A stretch of 50,944 bases of DNA from assembly GCA_045627805.1 (NCBI GenBank), contig JAZQOJ010000118.1, positions 1 to 50,944 on the forward strand, in the 5' to 3' direction. Below the pieces are notes generated by a model. It saw only the letters and a program-made list of their open reading frames with translations, was not told where the DNA came from and ran no database searches. This document shows, one piece after another, positions 1 to 9,045 of the stretch. A program made the position numbers and the translations under genes. Source of the DNA: UBA1756 sp045627805 (GTDB lineage: Bacteria; Bacteroidota; Bacteroidia; Bacteroidales; WCHB1-69). Each line of letters opens with the position of its first letter. Position 1 is the stretch's first letter.

Positions 1-1
1 C

Positions 2-1135
2 ACCTCCGTCATCGTGATGGTGAGCATCGGACAAAGTTCCACACAGAACGTGCGGGGCGAACTATCCTCGATGGGCTCCAATATGATTATGATTATGCCC
101 GCCCGACAAATGCGCGGCGGCGTGAATATGGGAAACAGCAGCGCCAAATCACTGGACACCAAGGACCTGAAATCCTTGCAAGGAAACACGAAATACGTCA
201 AGCACATCTCCCCTATGGTCAACAGTTCGGCGCAACTGGTGTTCGGTTCCAACAACCATCCGGGAAGTCTGCAAGGCGTGTCGCCCTGCTACCTCGACAT
301 CCGTATGTACAAGATGAGCGAGGGCATAATGTTCACCGAAGAAAACGTGAAGCGCTACGACAAGGTCTGCGTCATCGGGCAGACAGTCGTTGACAACCTT
401 TTCACCAACGGCGAGAATCCCGTCGGGCAGACCATCCGCTGCGGCTCAGTGCCGATGAAAGTGATCGGCGTGCTTTCGTCGAAAGGCGAGAACGGGATGG
501 GCCAGGACCAGGACGACATCGTTCTGGTTCCCTACACCACCATACAGACCCGCTTCGCAAGCACAAACGGGCGCACCTCCTTCAATATGCTGTGCGCATC
601 AGCCACCAGCGAGGCGGAGTCGGAACTGGCCGCCACCGAAATCACCTACATTCTGCGCAGCAACCACGGCATCAAAGAGGGCGCCGACGACGATTTCGAC
701 ATTCGCACGCAGGAGGAACTGCTCTCCACAATGAGTTCCATCACGGGAATGCTCACCATCCTGCTGACCGCCATCGCTGCCATCTCGCTCATCGTGGGCG
801 GCATCGGCATTATGAACATTATGTATGTGACCGTTACGGAGCGAACCAAGGAAATCGGACTGCGTATGGCCATCGGGGCCAAAGGCAGAGACGTGATGCT
901 GCAATTCCTCTCCGAAAGCGTGATCCTGAGCTTGATCGGCGGGCTGATCGGCATCGTTCTCGGCGTGATACTCGCACTCGCCATCTGCTCGATTCTGAAA
1001 TGGCCTTACGCAATAAGCCAGGGTGCCATCGGCATCTCCTTCCTCGTATGCGCTGCCACTGGCGTTTTCTTCGGCTGGTATCCCGCCCGAAAAGCTGCCA
1101 ATCTCGATCCCATCACGGCCCTGAGATACGAATAA
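2..1135 (+). CDS. MacB/FtsX-type ABC transporter permease (5' end outside window)
   Basis: Inner-membrane permease subunit of a MacB-like ABC exporter, which uses ATP hydrolysis by a partner ATPase to drive a periplasmic or export step; the substrate cannot be told. The frame is open to the window edge (T-S-V-I before the first GTG/ATG), so the true start and first membrane helix lie outside. The MVSIGQ motif just after the missing first helix is typical of MacB. It is followed by a periplasmic core domain of about 220 residues and a C-terminal FtsX domain with three membrane segments. The SLIVGGIGIMNIMYVTVTER motif and the ending ARKAANLDPITALRYE are family hallmarks. No ATPase or membrane-fusion gene is visible; they may lie upstream. 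Confidence 0.9.
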   Translation, partial: TSVIVMVSIGQSSTQNVRGELSSMGSNMIMIMPARQMRGGVNMGNSSAKSLDTKDLKSLQGNTKYVKHISPMVNSSAQLVFGSNNHPGSLQGVSPCYLDIRMYKMSEGIMFTEENVKRYDKVCVIGQTVVDNLFTNGENPVGQTIRCGSVPMKVIGVLSSKGENGMGQDQDDIVLVPYTTIQTRFASTNGRTSFNMLCASATSEAESELAATEITYILRSNHGIKEGADDDFDIRTQEELLSTMSSITGMLTILLTAIAAISLIVGGIGIMNIMYVTVTERTKEIGLRMAIGAKGRDVMLQFLSESVILSLIGGLIGIVLGVILALAICSILKWPYAISQGAIGISFLVCAATGVFFGWYPARKAANLDPITALRYE

Positions 1136-1344
1136 ACTGCACTTTTCGGCCCATTTTTGACATTTTTTGTCGAAAATTATTTTACTGAATAGTAAACGAT
1201 TACATTAAAACCCTCATAAAAAAGCAGTCGTTGGCGCATTTTTTGCAATAAAACGCACAATTATCCGTTAGGGAAATTGATAAAAGTTACTAAATCCCTT
1301 AGGCAAATCACACTTTGACACTTACTAAGCAAAATACATTTTCT

Positions 1345-2136
1345 ATGAATATCTCCTCAAAAGAAATCAAAGGCAAAATAATGCTGGTAGAAGACAATGT
1401 CAATCTGCGCAGCGTGTTGAAAGAATATTTTGAAACTTTGAAATACTCGGTTGACGACTTCAGCAATGGACTTGAGGCCTCCGAGCATTTCACCAAAGGC
1501 CGGTACGACATTTGCATTTTCGACATCATTATGCAAGGCAAAAACGGTTATGAGTTGCTGACTGACATCCGCCAGCAAGACAGCGACGTGCCCGTGATGT
1601 TCCTGACAGCGCGCACCGAGAAGGAAGACAAGATCAAGGCCTTCCGTATGGGCTGCGACGACTACCTGACCAAGCCGTTCTGCACTGAGGAACTGGTGTT
1701 GCGAATCGAAGCCATTCTGCGCCGCTGCCATCGCGTGAAAAAACCGAAAACCGTGCTCCCGCCCACCAATGCCGTTTATAAAATCGGGAAATACACTTTT
1801 GACTATGGAAGTCTGCAACTACTCCACCCGCTCAAAAACCGCACGCTCACCCGCAAGGAAGCCGAACTGCTACGCATCCTGTGCGAGAATATGAACAAGC
1901 TGATGCCGCGCGACGTGATGCTACGCCAGATCTGGGGCAACGCCGACTACTCCAACGGCCGCAGTATGGACGTGTTCATCACAAAACTGCGCGCCTACCT
2001 CAATCTGGAGCCCGTTGACGAGAAATACTTGAACAAAGATCCCAAAAGCAAAAGCAAGTATGTGGACGACTACGAGCCCGATATCGAAATCAAAAACATC
2101 CACGGAACTGGTTTTATGCTAAAAGTGAAAGAATAA
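1345..2136 (+). CDS. OmpR-family two-component response regulator
   Basis: DNA-binding response regulator of 263 residues. The receiver domain (about 11-130) has the acidic pair E16-D17, phospho-acceptor D60 in FDIIM, T88 and K110 in LTKPF. The winged-helix effector domain (about 150-263) contains RTLTRKEAELLRILCENMN and ends in HGTGFMLKV, as in the OmpR/RprY type. I chose ATG at 1345 (MNISSKEIKG) because the longer frame begins at a TTG that adds only ten unconserved residues. Between the last helices there is a charged insertion of roughly 25 residues (around KDPKSKSKYVDDYEPD) that lengthens the wing region compared with ordinary family members. No histidine kinase lies next to it, so its sensor is unknown. 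A 208-base gap precedes it and a good terminator follows. Confidence 0.92.
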   Translation: MNISSKEIKGKIMLVEDNVNLRSVLKEYFETLKYSVDDFSNGLEASEHFTKGRYDICIFDIIMQGKNGYELLTDIRQQDSDVPVMFLTARTEKEDKIKAFRMGCDDYLTKPFCTEELVLRIEAILRRCHRVKKPKTVLPPTNAVYKIGKYTFDYGSLQLLHPLKNRTLTRKEAELLRILCENMNKLMPRDVMLRQIWGNADYSNGRSMDVFITKLRAYLNLEPVDEKYLNKDPKSKSKYVDDYEPDIEIKNIHGTGFMLKVKE

Positions 2137-2155
2137 CCTTCAGCTTTCCATAACC

Positions 2156-2190
2156 AAAAGCCGGCAATTTTTTGTCGGCTTTTTCTTTTT
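2156..2190 (+). terminator. Intrinsic terminator after the response regulator
   Basis: AAAAGCCG (2156-2163) pairs with CGGCTTTT (2176-2183), extended inward by a G-T and a C-G pair, and a T-rich stretch follows. It separates the regulator from the rfbD run. Confidence 0.8.
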
Positions 2191-2209
2191 CCATCTTATT
2201 ATTTTATTG

Positions 2210-2217
2210 TAAATTTG
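2210..2217 (+). promoter_or_regulatory. Bacteroidota -7 box (TAAATTTG) before rfbD
   Basis: TAAATTTG fits the TAnnTTTG consensus and lies 27 bases before the rfbD start, just after a terminator. I see no clear TTG at the -33 position, so support rests on the -7 box and placement. Confidence 0.5.
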
Positions 2218-2244
2218 CAGGCAAAATTTAAAGCGAGAAAGGTA

Positions 2245-3135
2245 ATGCGCAAAACGATTCTCATCACGGGTGCAAACGGGCAACTCGGCAAAAGCTTGCA
2301 AGAAATTGCACCTTCATATCATTCTGAATATCAGTTCGTTTATACTGACATTGACACATTGGACATCACTTCTGCGAACGACATTGCCCAATATTTTGAT
2401 CAAACGAAGCCCGACTTTGTGGTCAACGCGGCGGCATACACAGCGGTTGACAAAGCGGAAAGCGACATCGACAAAGCATACCTGCTGAACGAAACTGCGG
2501 TGCGCAACCTCGCCGAGGCATCCGCCCAACGCAACATCTTCTTCGTACACATTTCCACCGACTACGTTTTCGATGGAAAGGAAAACCGCCCGTACAGCAC
2601 CGACTGCGCGCCCAATCCGGTTTCCATCTACGGGAAATCGAAATGGGCGGGCGAACTGGCCGTACACCAGTCGGGAACCCGCGCGGCCATCGTGCGCACG
2701 GCCTGGCTCTATTCGCCTTACGGTCACAATTTCGTGAAAACGATGCTCCGCCTCGCCGACACCCGCGACAAAATCAGCGTGGTGAACGACCAGTACGGCT
2801 GCCCTACCCTCGCCCGCGACCTGGCACAGTTCATCCTCACCATCATCTCCCAAAATTCTCTGATAAAGAACGTTGAGACTTACCATTTTGCCAATCGCGG
2901 TCAAATCACCTGGTACGACTTCACTTGCGAAATCCTCCGTTTGGCGGGCAAGCACTGCGCTGTGGCGCCCATCACCACCGCCGAATACCCCACGCCAGCC
3001 ACCCGCCCAAACTTTTCCGTGTTCGATTTGTCTAAAGCCACCGACACTTTCCATTTCAACATTCCCGAATGGAAAGAGAGTTTACAAAAGGTTTTACCTC
3101 AAATAATTTTCAACTATGAAAACGACATTGCTTAA
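2245..3135 (+). CDS. rfbD: dTDP-4-dehydrorhamnose reductase
   Basis: Catalyses the last step of dTDP-L-rhamnose synthesis, the NAD(P)H-dependent reduction of dTDP-4-dehydro-L-rhamnose, in the cytoplasm; the product feeds surface polysaccharide synthesis. The 296-residue protein starts with the Rossmann motif ILITGANGQLGKS, has the VNAAAYTAVDKAE block, STDYVFDG, and the short-chain dehydrogenase catalytic YGKSKWAGE (YxxxK). ATG at 2245 is preferred over an upstream TTG because the conserved strand begins directly after it. No rfbA, rfbB or rfbC is next to it, so the gene is separated from the rest of its pathway. Its last 20 bases overlap the next gene. Confidence 0.93.
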   Translation: MRKTILITGANGQLGKSLQEIAPSYHSEYQFVYTDIDTLDITSANDIAQYFDQTKPDFVVNAAAYTAVDKAESDIDKAYLLNETAVRNLAEASAQRNIFFVHISTDYVFDGKENRPYSTDCAPNPVSIYGKSKWAGELAVHQSGTRAAIVRTAWLYSPYGHNFVKTMLRLADTRDKISVVNDQYGCPTLARDLAQFILTIISQNSLIKNVETYHFANRGQITWYDFTCEILRLAGKHCAVAPITTAEYPTPATRPNFSVFDLSKATDTFHFNIPEWKESLQKVLPQIIFNYENDIA

Positions 3136-3778
3136 CATCCGTATTAAAATCGCCTTTTTCGCCTTGATAATCTGCTCCTTAGGAGTTTCGGCACAAAGCA
3201 CTACCGACAGCGGCACGAAAATTATGCAAGACCTTGCCGCTCGTTACAAGACCTTTGCCACTATGCAAATCGACTACACCTACAAGGTAGAAAGCAACAA
3301 GAAAATCACGAAGACCCAAACGGGGAAAGCTCAAATCAAGGGCAACAAATATTACATCACATTCGGGAACCAATTTTTCTACTGCGATGGCGTATCAATG
3401 TGGAACTATGAGAAAACGACCAACGAAGTGTCGATTTACACTTACGAAGAGTCGGACGACGACGCGCTGAATCCGGCCAAGATGCTGAAAACCTGGCAAA
3501 AGGAATTCACTGCCAAACTCATCCGCGAGGATATGGAAGGCAGCAGACCCGTGCAAATCATCGACCTGACTCCCAAGACCGGCCAATCCTATTTCAAAAT
3601 CCGCCTCGTCGTGGACAAGGCCAGAAAGGAGATCATCCGCACCTCCATTTACGGAAAAGACAACACCATTTTCCACTATCATTTCGACAAATTCACCACC
3701 AACGCAACGCTTTCGGACTCGATTTTCGTTTTCGACAAGACTAAATTTCCCAAGGTGGAAATCAACGATATGCGCTAA
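3116..3778 (+). CDS. LolA-like outer-membrane lipoprotein carrier protein
   Basis: Predicted periplasmic chaperone that carries lipoproteins from the inner to the outer membrane. The 220-residue protein has a signal peptide (hydrophobic stretch 12-24, likely cut after A26 in VSAQ) and a LolA-type beta-sheet body: the segments IDYTYKV, GKAQIKGNKYYITF, FFYCDGVSMWNYEK and LDSIFVFD-like ending match the family order. It overlaps rfbD by 20 bases and is followed two bases later by tamL, so it is probably co-transcribed with an outer-membrane assembly factor, which fits an envelope biogenesis role. Family assignment is good; specific cargo is inference. Confidence 0.85.
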   Translation: MKTTLLNIRIKIAFFALIICSLGVSAQSTTDSGTKIMQDLAARYKTFATMQIDYTYKVESNKKITKTQTGKAQIKGNKYYITFGNQFFYCDGVSMWNYEKTTNEVSIYTYEESDDDALNPAKMLKTWQKEFTAKLIREDMEGSRPVQIIDLTPKTGQSYFKIRLVVDKARKEIIRTSIYGKDNTIFHYHFDKFTTNATLSDSIFVFDKTKFPKVEINDMR

Positions 3779-3780
3779 CT

Positions 3781-6216
3781 ATGCAGAAATCACCACTCAT
3801 CTTACTGGTTCTCACGTCGTTAATATTTCTCGCATCCTGCGACCCTTCCCGCCATTTAACCAATGGCGAGTATATGCTGACCAAGAATTCGGTAAAAGTG
3901 GTTGACAAGAAAGGCACGGAATTTGACGACTTGGTTTACACCGTCCGCCCTCTTACGAACAAGAAGTTCTTAGATGTATTTCCCTTAAAAGCAGCACGTT
4001 ATGTAAACAATCTTCCAGTCACCGACTCATTGGGGAACGTCATCAAAGACACGAAAGCGATGCAGCGCCGCCGCGAAAAGGGTGAGCCACTCGTGCTGCT
4101 TGACACGAATATGATTTCGTACTCGCTGGACCAGATCAACATCGCGATGAAGAACCTGGGCTATTTCAACGCACATTCGTGGGCGAAAGTGTCGTACAAA
4201 GACCCCACGAAAATGCACAAGCACCGCCACAAGGCCGAAATGACCTACTACGTGGAAGCACGCGACGCCTACTACATCCGCGATATCCAGTATTACATCG
4301 ACATTCCCGAGTACCGGCGCATCATACAAAAAGACACCGTGAACACACTCTTGCGAAGAGGCGAAAAATATAATGCCGACCTGCTTCTTTCTGAGCGCGA
4401 CCGCATAGTGAACAACATCCGCGACAACGGTTATTACTACGTTTCCAAAGAAATCGTCTCCTTTGAAATTGACACGCTCAATTCCTCTCAATTCATTGAT
4501 GCAAAAGGAAATAGAACGCTCGTCATCAATATCAATGTGAATTTTTCAAGAATCACCGACCCGGAACTGCAAGAACGGCACGCCTACAAATACTACTTCA
4601 ACAACGTTTACATCTATCCCAACTACAGTTTCACGAATGACACGATAAGCACGCCGATGTGGAGGAATTACCACAAGAAGCACGACGAGACAAACTACTA
4701 CATCTTCGTACAGCCCACCGACCCGAATTCAACGGACAAGCCCATCCGCGACATCCGTCCGCGAATTCTGACCGACAACATCCTGACAAAACGCGGAGAG
4801 CCCTTTTCGCAGAATTTGCTCACCCGCTCCAGAAAGAAACTGAGCGACCTGAAAAACTTCAGCTATCTTGACGTTTCAGTGATGGAAAACAAGGCGATGC
4901 GCGACACCGTGGAGAAACTGGGCTACCTGAATACGGCTTACCGACTGACGCGCAACAAGTTACATTCGATTGCCGCCGAGTTTGATGCCCGCAGCGACCG
5001 CACCAGTCTGTCGTTCACCTATTCGAACAAAAACCTGTTCCGCAGCGCCGAATTCTTCAACGTGAACCTTTATGGTAGCTTGGGCTTCCGCATTCGCACC
5101 AAGAGCAAAGAGCACGACGGCGGCTTCACGCTGGAAAGTGAGGACGTGGGCGCCGAAGTCTCAATGGACTTCCGCCGACTGCTCTTCTTCCGCAAAACAC
5201 AAAAAATCGAAGCGCTCAACTACGGAACGTCGCTCAAAATCGGCGCCCATTTTGAAAACACATACCTCTATCGCAGAGGACTTTACAACGCCGCCCTCAT
5301 TTACACGCTGGCATACAACAGCAAATTGTCGCACACCATCACCCCGATTGACCTGAGTATCATTGACATCACGACGAAAGGGGAAGAATTTGAAGAAGTC
5401 ATCTCATTGTATTCCAAGGATTTCCGTGAAAAATACAAGGACAATTTCCTCTTGTCGTTCAAATATGGTCTTACCTACAACCATCCCGTGAGAGACAAGC
5501 GCAACTCCTTTATCGTCCGTTTCAAAGTGGAGTCGTCGGGGATGTTGCTTTCGGCGATTTGCGCAATGGCGAAAGCCCCGAAGGACGCAAACGGGCACTA
5601 CACCATTCTGAAAGGGAGCTACGGTAACTACGAGCGCGCAGAACTCGACCTCCGATTCACACACACCATCAACAAGAAGAATTCGGTGGCCACCCGCGTG
5701 GACTTCGGCATCGGGCTTCCGTTGTGGAACGCCACAACACTTCCTTTTGAAAAGAGTTTTTACTTAGGCGGTTCCAACAGTATGCGCGCCTGGGACTACA
5801 GAACGCTGGGCCCCGGCTCGTATTACAACCAGAACGACGAGGACCTCGTGAACGACATCCGCACGGGCGACATCAAGCTGGAGCTCAATCTGGAATACCG
5901 CGGAACGTTATACAAGTTCATCAAATACGGCGTGTTTGTTGATGCGGGCAACATCTGGCTCACACACAAAGACGAGGATATGCCCAACGCTGACTTCAAG
6001 CTCAACCGTTTCTACAAAGAAATCGGCGTGGGCGTGGGAGCGGGCTTGCGCTTCGACTTCAACTTCTTCATCATCCGCGTGGACGCCGCCATCCCCATCT
6101 TCGTCCCCAGCAAGGCCCCCGACAACCGCTGGATTCAAGTGGTGCAGAACGACAAAGGGAAAAACACACTCAATAGATCTGTCAACATCATCTTCGGTAT
6201 CGGTCATGCTTTCTAA
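3781..6216 (+). CDS. tamL: TamL-type BamA/TamA-family outer-membrane assembly lipoprotein
   Basis: Outer-membrane beta-barrel of the Omp85 superfamily, in the lipoprotein form found in Bacteroidota. A lipobox (LASC, lipidated C20) ends the signal peptide. The N-terminal half (about 30-400) holds POTRA-like repeats with the pattern DxxLLxxERDRIVNNIRDNGYYYV; the C-terminal half is a barrel with many aromatic-ended strands, the SFYLGGSNSMRAWDYRTLGPG segment (the Omp85 loop-6 type RxW region) and a final strand ending in phenylalanine (NIIFGIGHAF). At 811 residues it is typical of TamL. In these bacteria TamL works with TamB in outer-membrane protein insertion; tamB is not in view. Its last 11 bases overlap the helicase gene. 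Confidence 0.9.
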   Translation: MQKSPLILLVLTSLIFLASCDPSRHLTNGEYMLTKNSVKVVDKKGTEFDDLVYTVRPLTNKKFLDVFPLKAARYVNNLPVTDSLGNVIKDTKAMQRRREKGEPLVLLDTNMISYSLDQINIAMKNLGYFNAHSWAKVSYKDPTKMHKHRHKAEMTYYVEARDAYYIRDIQYYIDIPEYRRIIQKDTVNTLLRRGEKYNADLLLSERDRIVNNIRDNGYYYVSKEIVSFEIDTLNSSQFIDAKGNRTLVININVNFSRITDPELQERHAYKYYFNNVYIYPNYSFTNDTISTPMWRNYHKKHDETNYYIFVQPTDPNSTDKPIRDIRPRILTDNILTKRGEPFSQNLLTRSRKKLSDLKNFSYLDVSVMENKAMRDTVEKLGYLNTAYRLTRNKLHSIAAEFDARSDRTSLSFTYSNKNLFRSAEFFNVNLYGSLGFRIRTKSKEHDGGFTLESEDVGAEVSMDFRRLLFFRKTQKIEALNYGTSLKIGAHFENTYLYRRGLYNAALIYTLAYNSKLSHTITPIDLSIIDITTKGEEFEEVISLYSKDFREKYKDNFLLSFKYGLTYNHPVRDKRNSFIVRFKVESSGMLLSAICAMAKAPKDANGHYTILKGSYGNYERAELDLRFTHTINKKNSVATRVDFGIGLPLWNATTLPFEKSFYLGGSNSMRAWDYRTLGPGSYYNQNDEDLVNDIRTGDIKLELNLEYRGTLYKFIKYGVFVDAGNIWLTHKDEDMPNADFKLNRFYKEIGVGVGAGLRFDFNFFIIRVDAAIPIFVPSKAPDNRWIQVVQNDKGKNTLNRSVNIIFGIGHAF

Positions 6217-7630
6217 TCCTCAATTCGCTTATTATTTTCGACAGCAAATCCCCTTCGACTTAACACAAAGTCAGGCCATAGCACTCAACAAACTCACGGA
6301 TTTCGTTTGCAATCCAACTCAGAATCAGCTATTTATACTAAATGGCTATGCCGGAACTGGCAAAACAACACTGGTTAGCGCGCTGGTACGCACGCTCGGA
6401 CTGTTTCGGAAAAGATGTATCCTGCTGGCTCCAACAGGCCGCTCCGCTAAAGTGTTTTCCGTATATTCGGGACAAAAGGCGTACACCATTCACAAATGCC
6501 TCTACTGGACCAAGACGACAGACGGAATGAGGGAATTCACGCGCAGACCCAACCGCTGTCCCGACACGATTTTCATTGTGGATGAGGCCTCAATGATTGC
6601 CGACGGCGCTGGCGACTCCCCCGTTTTCGGAGCGAAAAGTCTGATGGAAGACCTCTTCTCTTACATTTTCGAAGGCAGGAACTGCCAACTCCTGCTGGTG
6701 GGCGACGATGCGCAGCTGCCGCCCGTTCATTTTGAAGAAAGCCCAGCCCTCTCGCTGGAGTATATCGAACGCAATTTCGACCTGCGGGCCAACAGCGCCA
6801 CCCTCACCGACGTGACGCGCCAAACGCACGACTCCGGCATCCTGCACAACGCATCGCAACTGCGAATGAAAATGCAGAACGCCGACTTCACCTTTCCCAT
6901 TTTTGCGAAACCCACTTTCGCCGACTGCCAGCGCGTGAACGGCGAAGACCTCGAAGAATTGCTCAATTCGCTCTACGGCAAGCACGAATGCGACGATATC
7001 GTTACCATAACTTACTCAAACAAAAGAGCTTACCTCTATAACCAGGAAATACGGCACCGCGTGCTTTACCGCGACGAACAACTCTCAACGGGCGACTTTG
7101 TGATTGCAGTCAAAAACAACTATTTCTGGATCCAAGACGATGCGGAAGTGGGATTCATCGCTAACGGCGACAATATGGAAATACAGTCAATCAACAAGAT
7201 ACAAGACCTGTACGGATTCCGTTTCGCCGATGTGACGGTGCGACTTTGCGACTACCCGCAGCACGACTGCATCGATATCAAGGTCATACTTGACAGTCTG
7301 GACAGCGAAGGTGCCGCCCTGACAGCCGAGCAGCAGAACCAGCTTTTTGAAGAGGTGTCGAAAGATTACGCCGATCTTCCCACCAAGCGGGAGCGTTACT
7401 TGAAGATGAAAGAGGACCCCTTCCTCAATGCGGTGCAAATCAAATTCTCATACGCCCTCACCTGCCACAAAACACAAGGCGGGCAATGGCCTGTGGTACT
7501 GCTCGACCAGGGACTCATCAAAGACGGAATTCTCACAAAATCATACTTCCGATGGCTCTACACCGCTATCACCCGCGCCTCAAACCAGGTTTATCTCATC
7601 AACTTCGCCGATGATTTCTTCACCTATTAA
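6206..7630 (+). CDS. RecD-like superfamily 1 DNA helicase (AAA_30 / UvrD_C_2 type)
   Basis: ATP-dependent 5'-3' helicase resembling the motor part of RecD. Motifs in order: Walker A GYAGTGKTT (47-55), Walker B IFIVDEASM, motif III LLVGDDAQLPPV, then in the C-terminal half ALTCHKTQGGQW and the arginine-finger motif RWLYTAITRAS. At 474 residues it lacks the N-terminal RecBC-interaction region of true RecD, and no recB or recC is nearby, so it probably acts alone, as is common for this family in Bacteroidales. The long frame reaches back into tamL; ATG at 6206 is the sensible start because residues before it are a shadow of the barrel gene. The 11-base overlap suggests translational coupling. 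Confidence 0.9.
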   Translation: MLSNPQFAYYFRQQIPFDLTQSQAIALNKLTDFVCNPTQNQLFILNGYAGTGKTTLVSALVRTLGLFRKRCILLAPTGRSAKVFSVYSGQKAYTIHKCLYWTKTTDGMREFTRRPNRCPDTIFIVDEASMIADGAGDSPVFGAKSLMEDLFSYIFEGRNCQLLLVGDDAQLPPVHFEESPALSLEYIERNFDLRANSATLTDVTRQTHDSGILHNASQLRMKMQNADFTFPIFAKPTFADCQRVNGEDLEELLNSLYGKHECDDIVTITYSNKRAYLYNQEIRHRVLYRDEQLSTGDFVIAVKNNYFWIQDDAEVGFIANGDNMEIQSINKIQDLYGFRFADVTVRLCDYPQHDCIDIKVILDSLDSEGAALTAEQQNQLFEEVSKDYADLPTKRERYLKMKEDPFLNAVQIKFSYALTCHKTQGGQWPVVLLDQGLIKDGILTKSYFRWLYTAITRASNQVYLINFADDFFTY

Positions 7631-7647
7631 TATAATGTAGAATCGTG

Positions 7648-8082
7648 ATGAAAAATGAAATCAAAAAGGAAAAAGCAAAACAATTCTTAGAGATGCCCGA
7701 ATACCCTGGTGGGAAGAAAGCCCTCGACGAATTTGTTCAAGCGCATCTGCAATATCCGGAAGATGCTATGCAACAGCGCATTGAAGGAACCGTACGCGTT
7801 GAATACCAAGTAAGCGACGACGGAGATGTGGTGCGGGCAACCGTGGTAAAAGGACTATGCCCCTCGTGCGATGCAGAAGCACTTCGCATTGTGAAAATGC
7901 TTCAGTACGGCAAGGCACACAACCGAGGCATCCGGCTGAAAGCGAACTGCAAAATCAATATTCATTTTCACCTTGCCCCCGTTCCGCAGCAACCCACTAT
8001 CAATGTTACGCTTACCCAATCATCTTCTTCCAAGAAGAAAAGCCAAACTCATTACGGCTATAGCATTAAATTAAACGGCTGA
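7648..8082 (+). CDS. TonB C-terminal domain protein without membrane anchor
   Basis: Short protein (144 residues) built almost entirely of a TonB-C domain: the lead FLEMPEYPGGKKALDEFV, the strand IEGTVRVEYQVSDDGDV and the helix CDAEALRIVKMLQ are the family signature. TonB normally links a membrane-anchored ExbB/ExbD motor to outer-membrane receptors, but here there is no signal peptide or membrane segment, so it may be cytoplasmic or a divergent energy-transducer relative. A CPSC pair lies in the loop before the helix, and the tail is Ser/Lys rich. I use ATG at 7648 rather than the GTG one codon earlier. It follows the helicase after 17 bases and converges with miaA. Confidence 0.78.
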   Translation: MKNEIKKEKAKQFLEMPEYPGGKKALDEFVQAHLQYPEDAMQQRIEGTVRVEYQVSDDGDVVRATVVKGLCPSCDAEALRIVKMLQYGKAHNRGIRLKANCKINIHFHLAPVPQQPTINVTLTQSSSSKKKSQTHYGYSIKLNG

Positions 8083-8095
8083 GAAACAGCAAGTT

Positions 8096-9019
8096 TCACG
8101 AAAACAGTTGGGCCACATCCACCCAATGGATAACGAAGCCCTGTCGCTCCATACGGCGGAACCACGTCATTTGCCGCTTCGAAAACTGATGGATGGCTAT
8201 GTTCAGTTTCTCAAACATCTCCTCTTTAGAAATCTGCCCTAACAGGAACATCGTAACAAACTTATACTCAAGACCATACTTTAAAAGTTGCGGAACACTC
8301 GCCCCATTTTTGATGAGCGAGTCCACCTCTTCAATCATACCCTCGTTCAAACGCTGACGAAGGCGGGCCGTAATTTTCTGGCGCACAAGGTCGCGGTCGC
8401 CAGTAGTGCCAATGATGACGGAAGGAATTTCGCGCACGTTCTCTTTCCACTCGGGATGGCGAGCGTAATAGCACTCGATTTCAACCGCCTTCAACAAGCG
8501 AGAACGCTCGCAAGTATCTGTATGATTGTGCAATGGATGATACGAAGCCAGCAATTCAGTCAACTGCTCATCGTTCATTGCTTCGAGTTGGGCACGCAGC
8601 TGAGGGTCGGTTTCAATGGGTGAAAGTCGGTAGCCACCCAGCAACGCCTCCACATACATACCGCTTCCGCCGCAAATCAGCACTTCCCTACCCCGCGAGC
8701 GGATATCGTCGATCGCCGCATAAGCTGCCTGCTGATACTGCGCCACATTGTACTCCGTTCCGGGCTCAACAATGTCAATGAGGTGATATGGAATCTGCTG
8801 ACCATCAATCACATAGTCTTCCAAATCCTTACCTGTTCCGATGTCCATTCCACGATAGACCTGCCGCGAGTCAGCGCTCACGATTTCGGCATTGAAATCG
8901 CGGGCAAGGCGAACAGCGAGTTTCGTTTTCCCTGTCGCGGTCGGTCCGAGCACCGTGACAATATGTCCGCTGGGGCGATTTCGAACCAAATCACAAACTT
9001 CAGCATAGGAAGACAGCAT
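8096..9019 (-). CDS. miaA: tRNA dimethylallyltransferase
   Basis: Transfers a dimethylallyl group from DMAPP to N6 of adenosine 37 in tRNAs reading codons that begin with U. The 307-residue protein has the P-loop GPTATGKT (25-32), the substrate motif SADSRQVYRGMDIGTGK, and YHLIDIVEPG, and ends with the QMTWFRRM helix typical of MiaA. It is the last gene of the minus-strand run nfeD-floA-nitroreductase-uvrA-kinase-miaA (26 bases after the kinase) and converges with the TonB-C gene, 13 bases apart. Confidence 0.94.
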   Translation of the reverse strand: MLSSYAEVCDLVRNRPSGHIVTVLGPTATGKTKLAVRLARDFNAEIVSADSRQVYRGMDIGTGKDLEDYVIDGQQIPYHLIDIVEPGTEYNVAQYQQAAYAAIDDIRSRGREVLICGGSGMYVEALLGGYRLSPIETDPQLRAQLEAMNDEQLTELLASYHPLHNHTDTCERSRLLKAVEIECYYARHPEWKENVREIPSVIIGTTGDRDLVRQKITARLRQRLNEGMIEEVDSLIKNGASVPQLLKYGLEYKFVTMFLLGQISKEEMFEKLNIAIHQFSKRQMTWFRRMERQGFVIHWVDVAQLFS

Positions 9020-9045
9020 AGCAGTCTGATTATAAGTTAACTACA

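Noticed and set aside
5936..6205. N-terminal extension of the helicase frame inside tamL
   Set aside because: The residues are a Ser/Pro/Thr-rich out-of-frame reading of the barrel gene; the helicase signature begins after ATG 6206.
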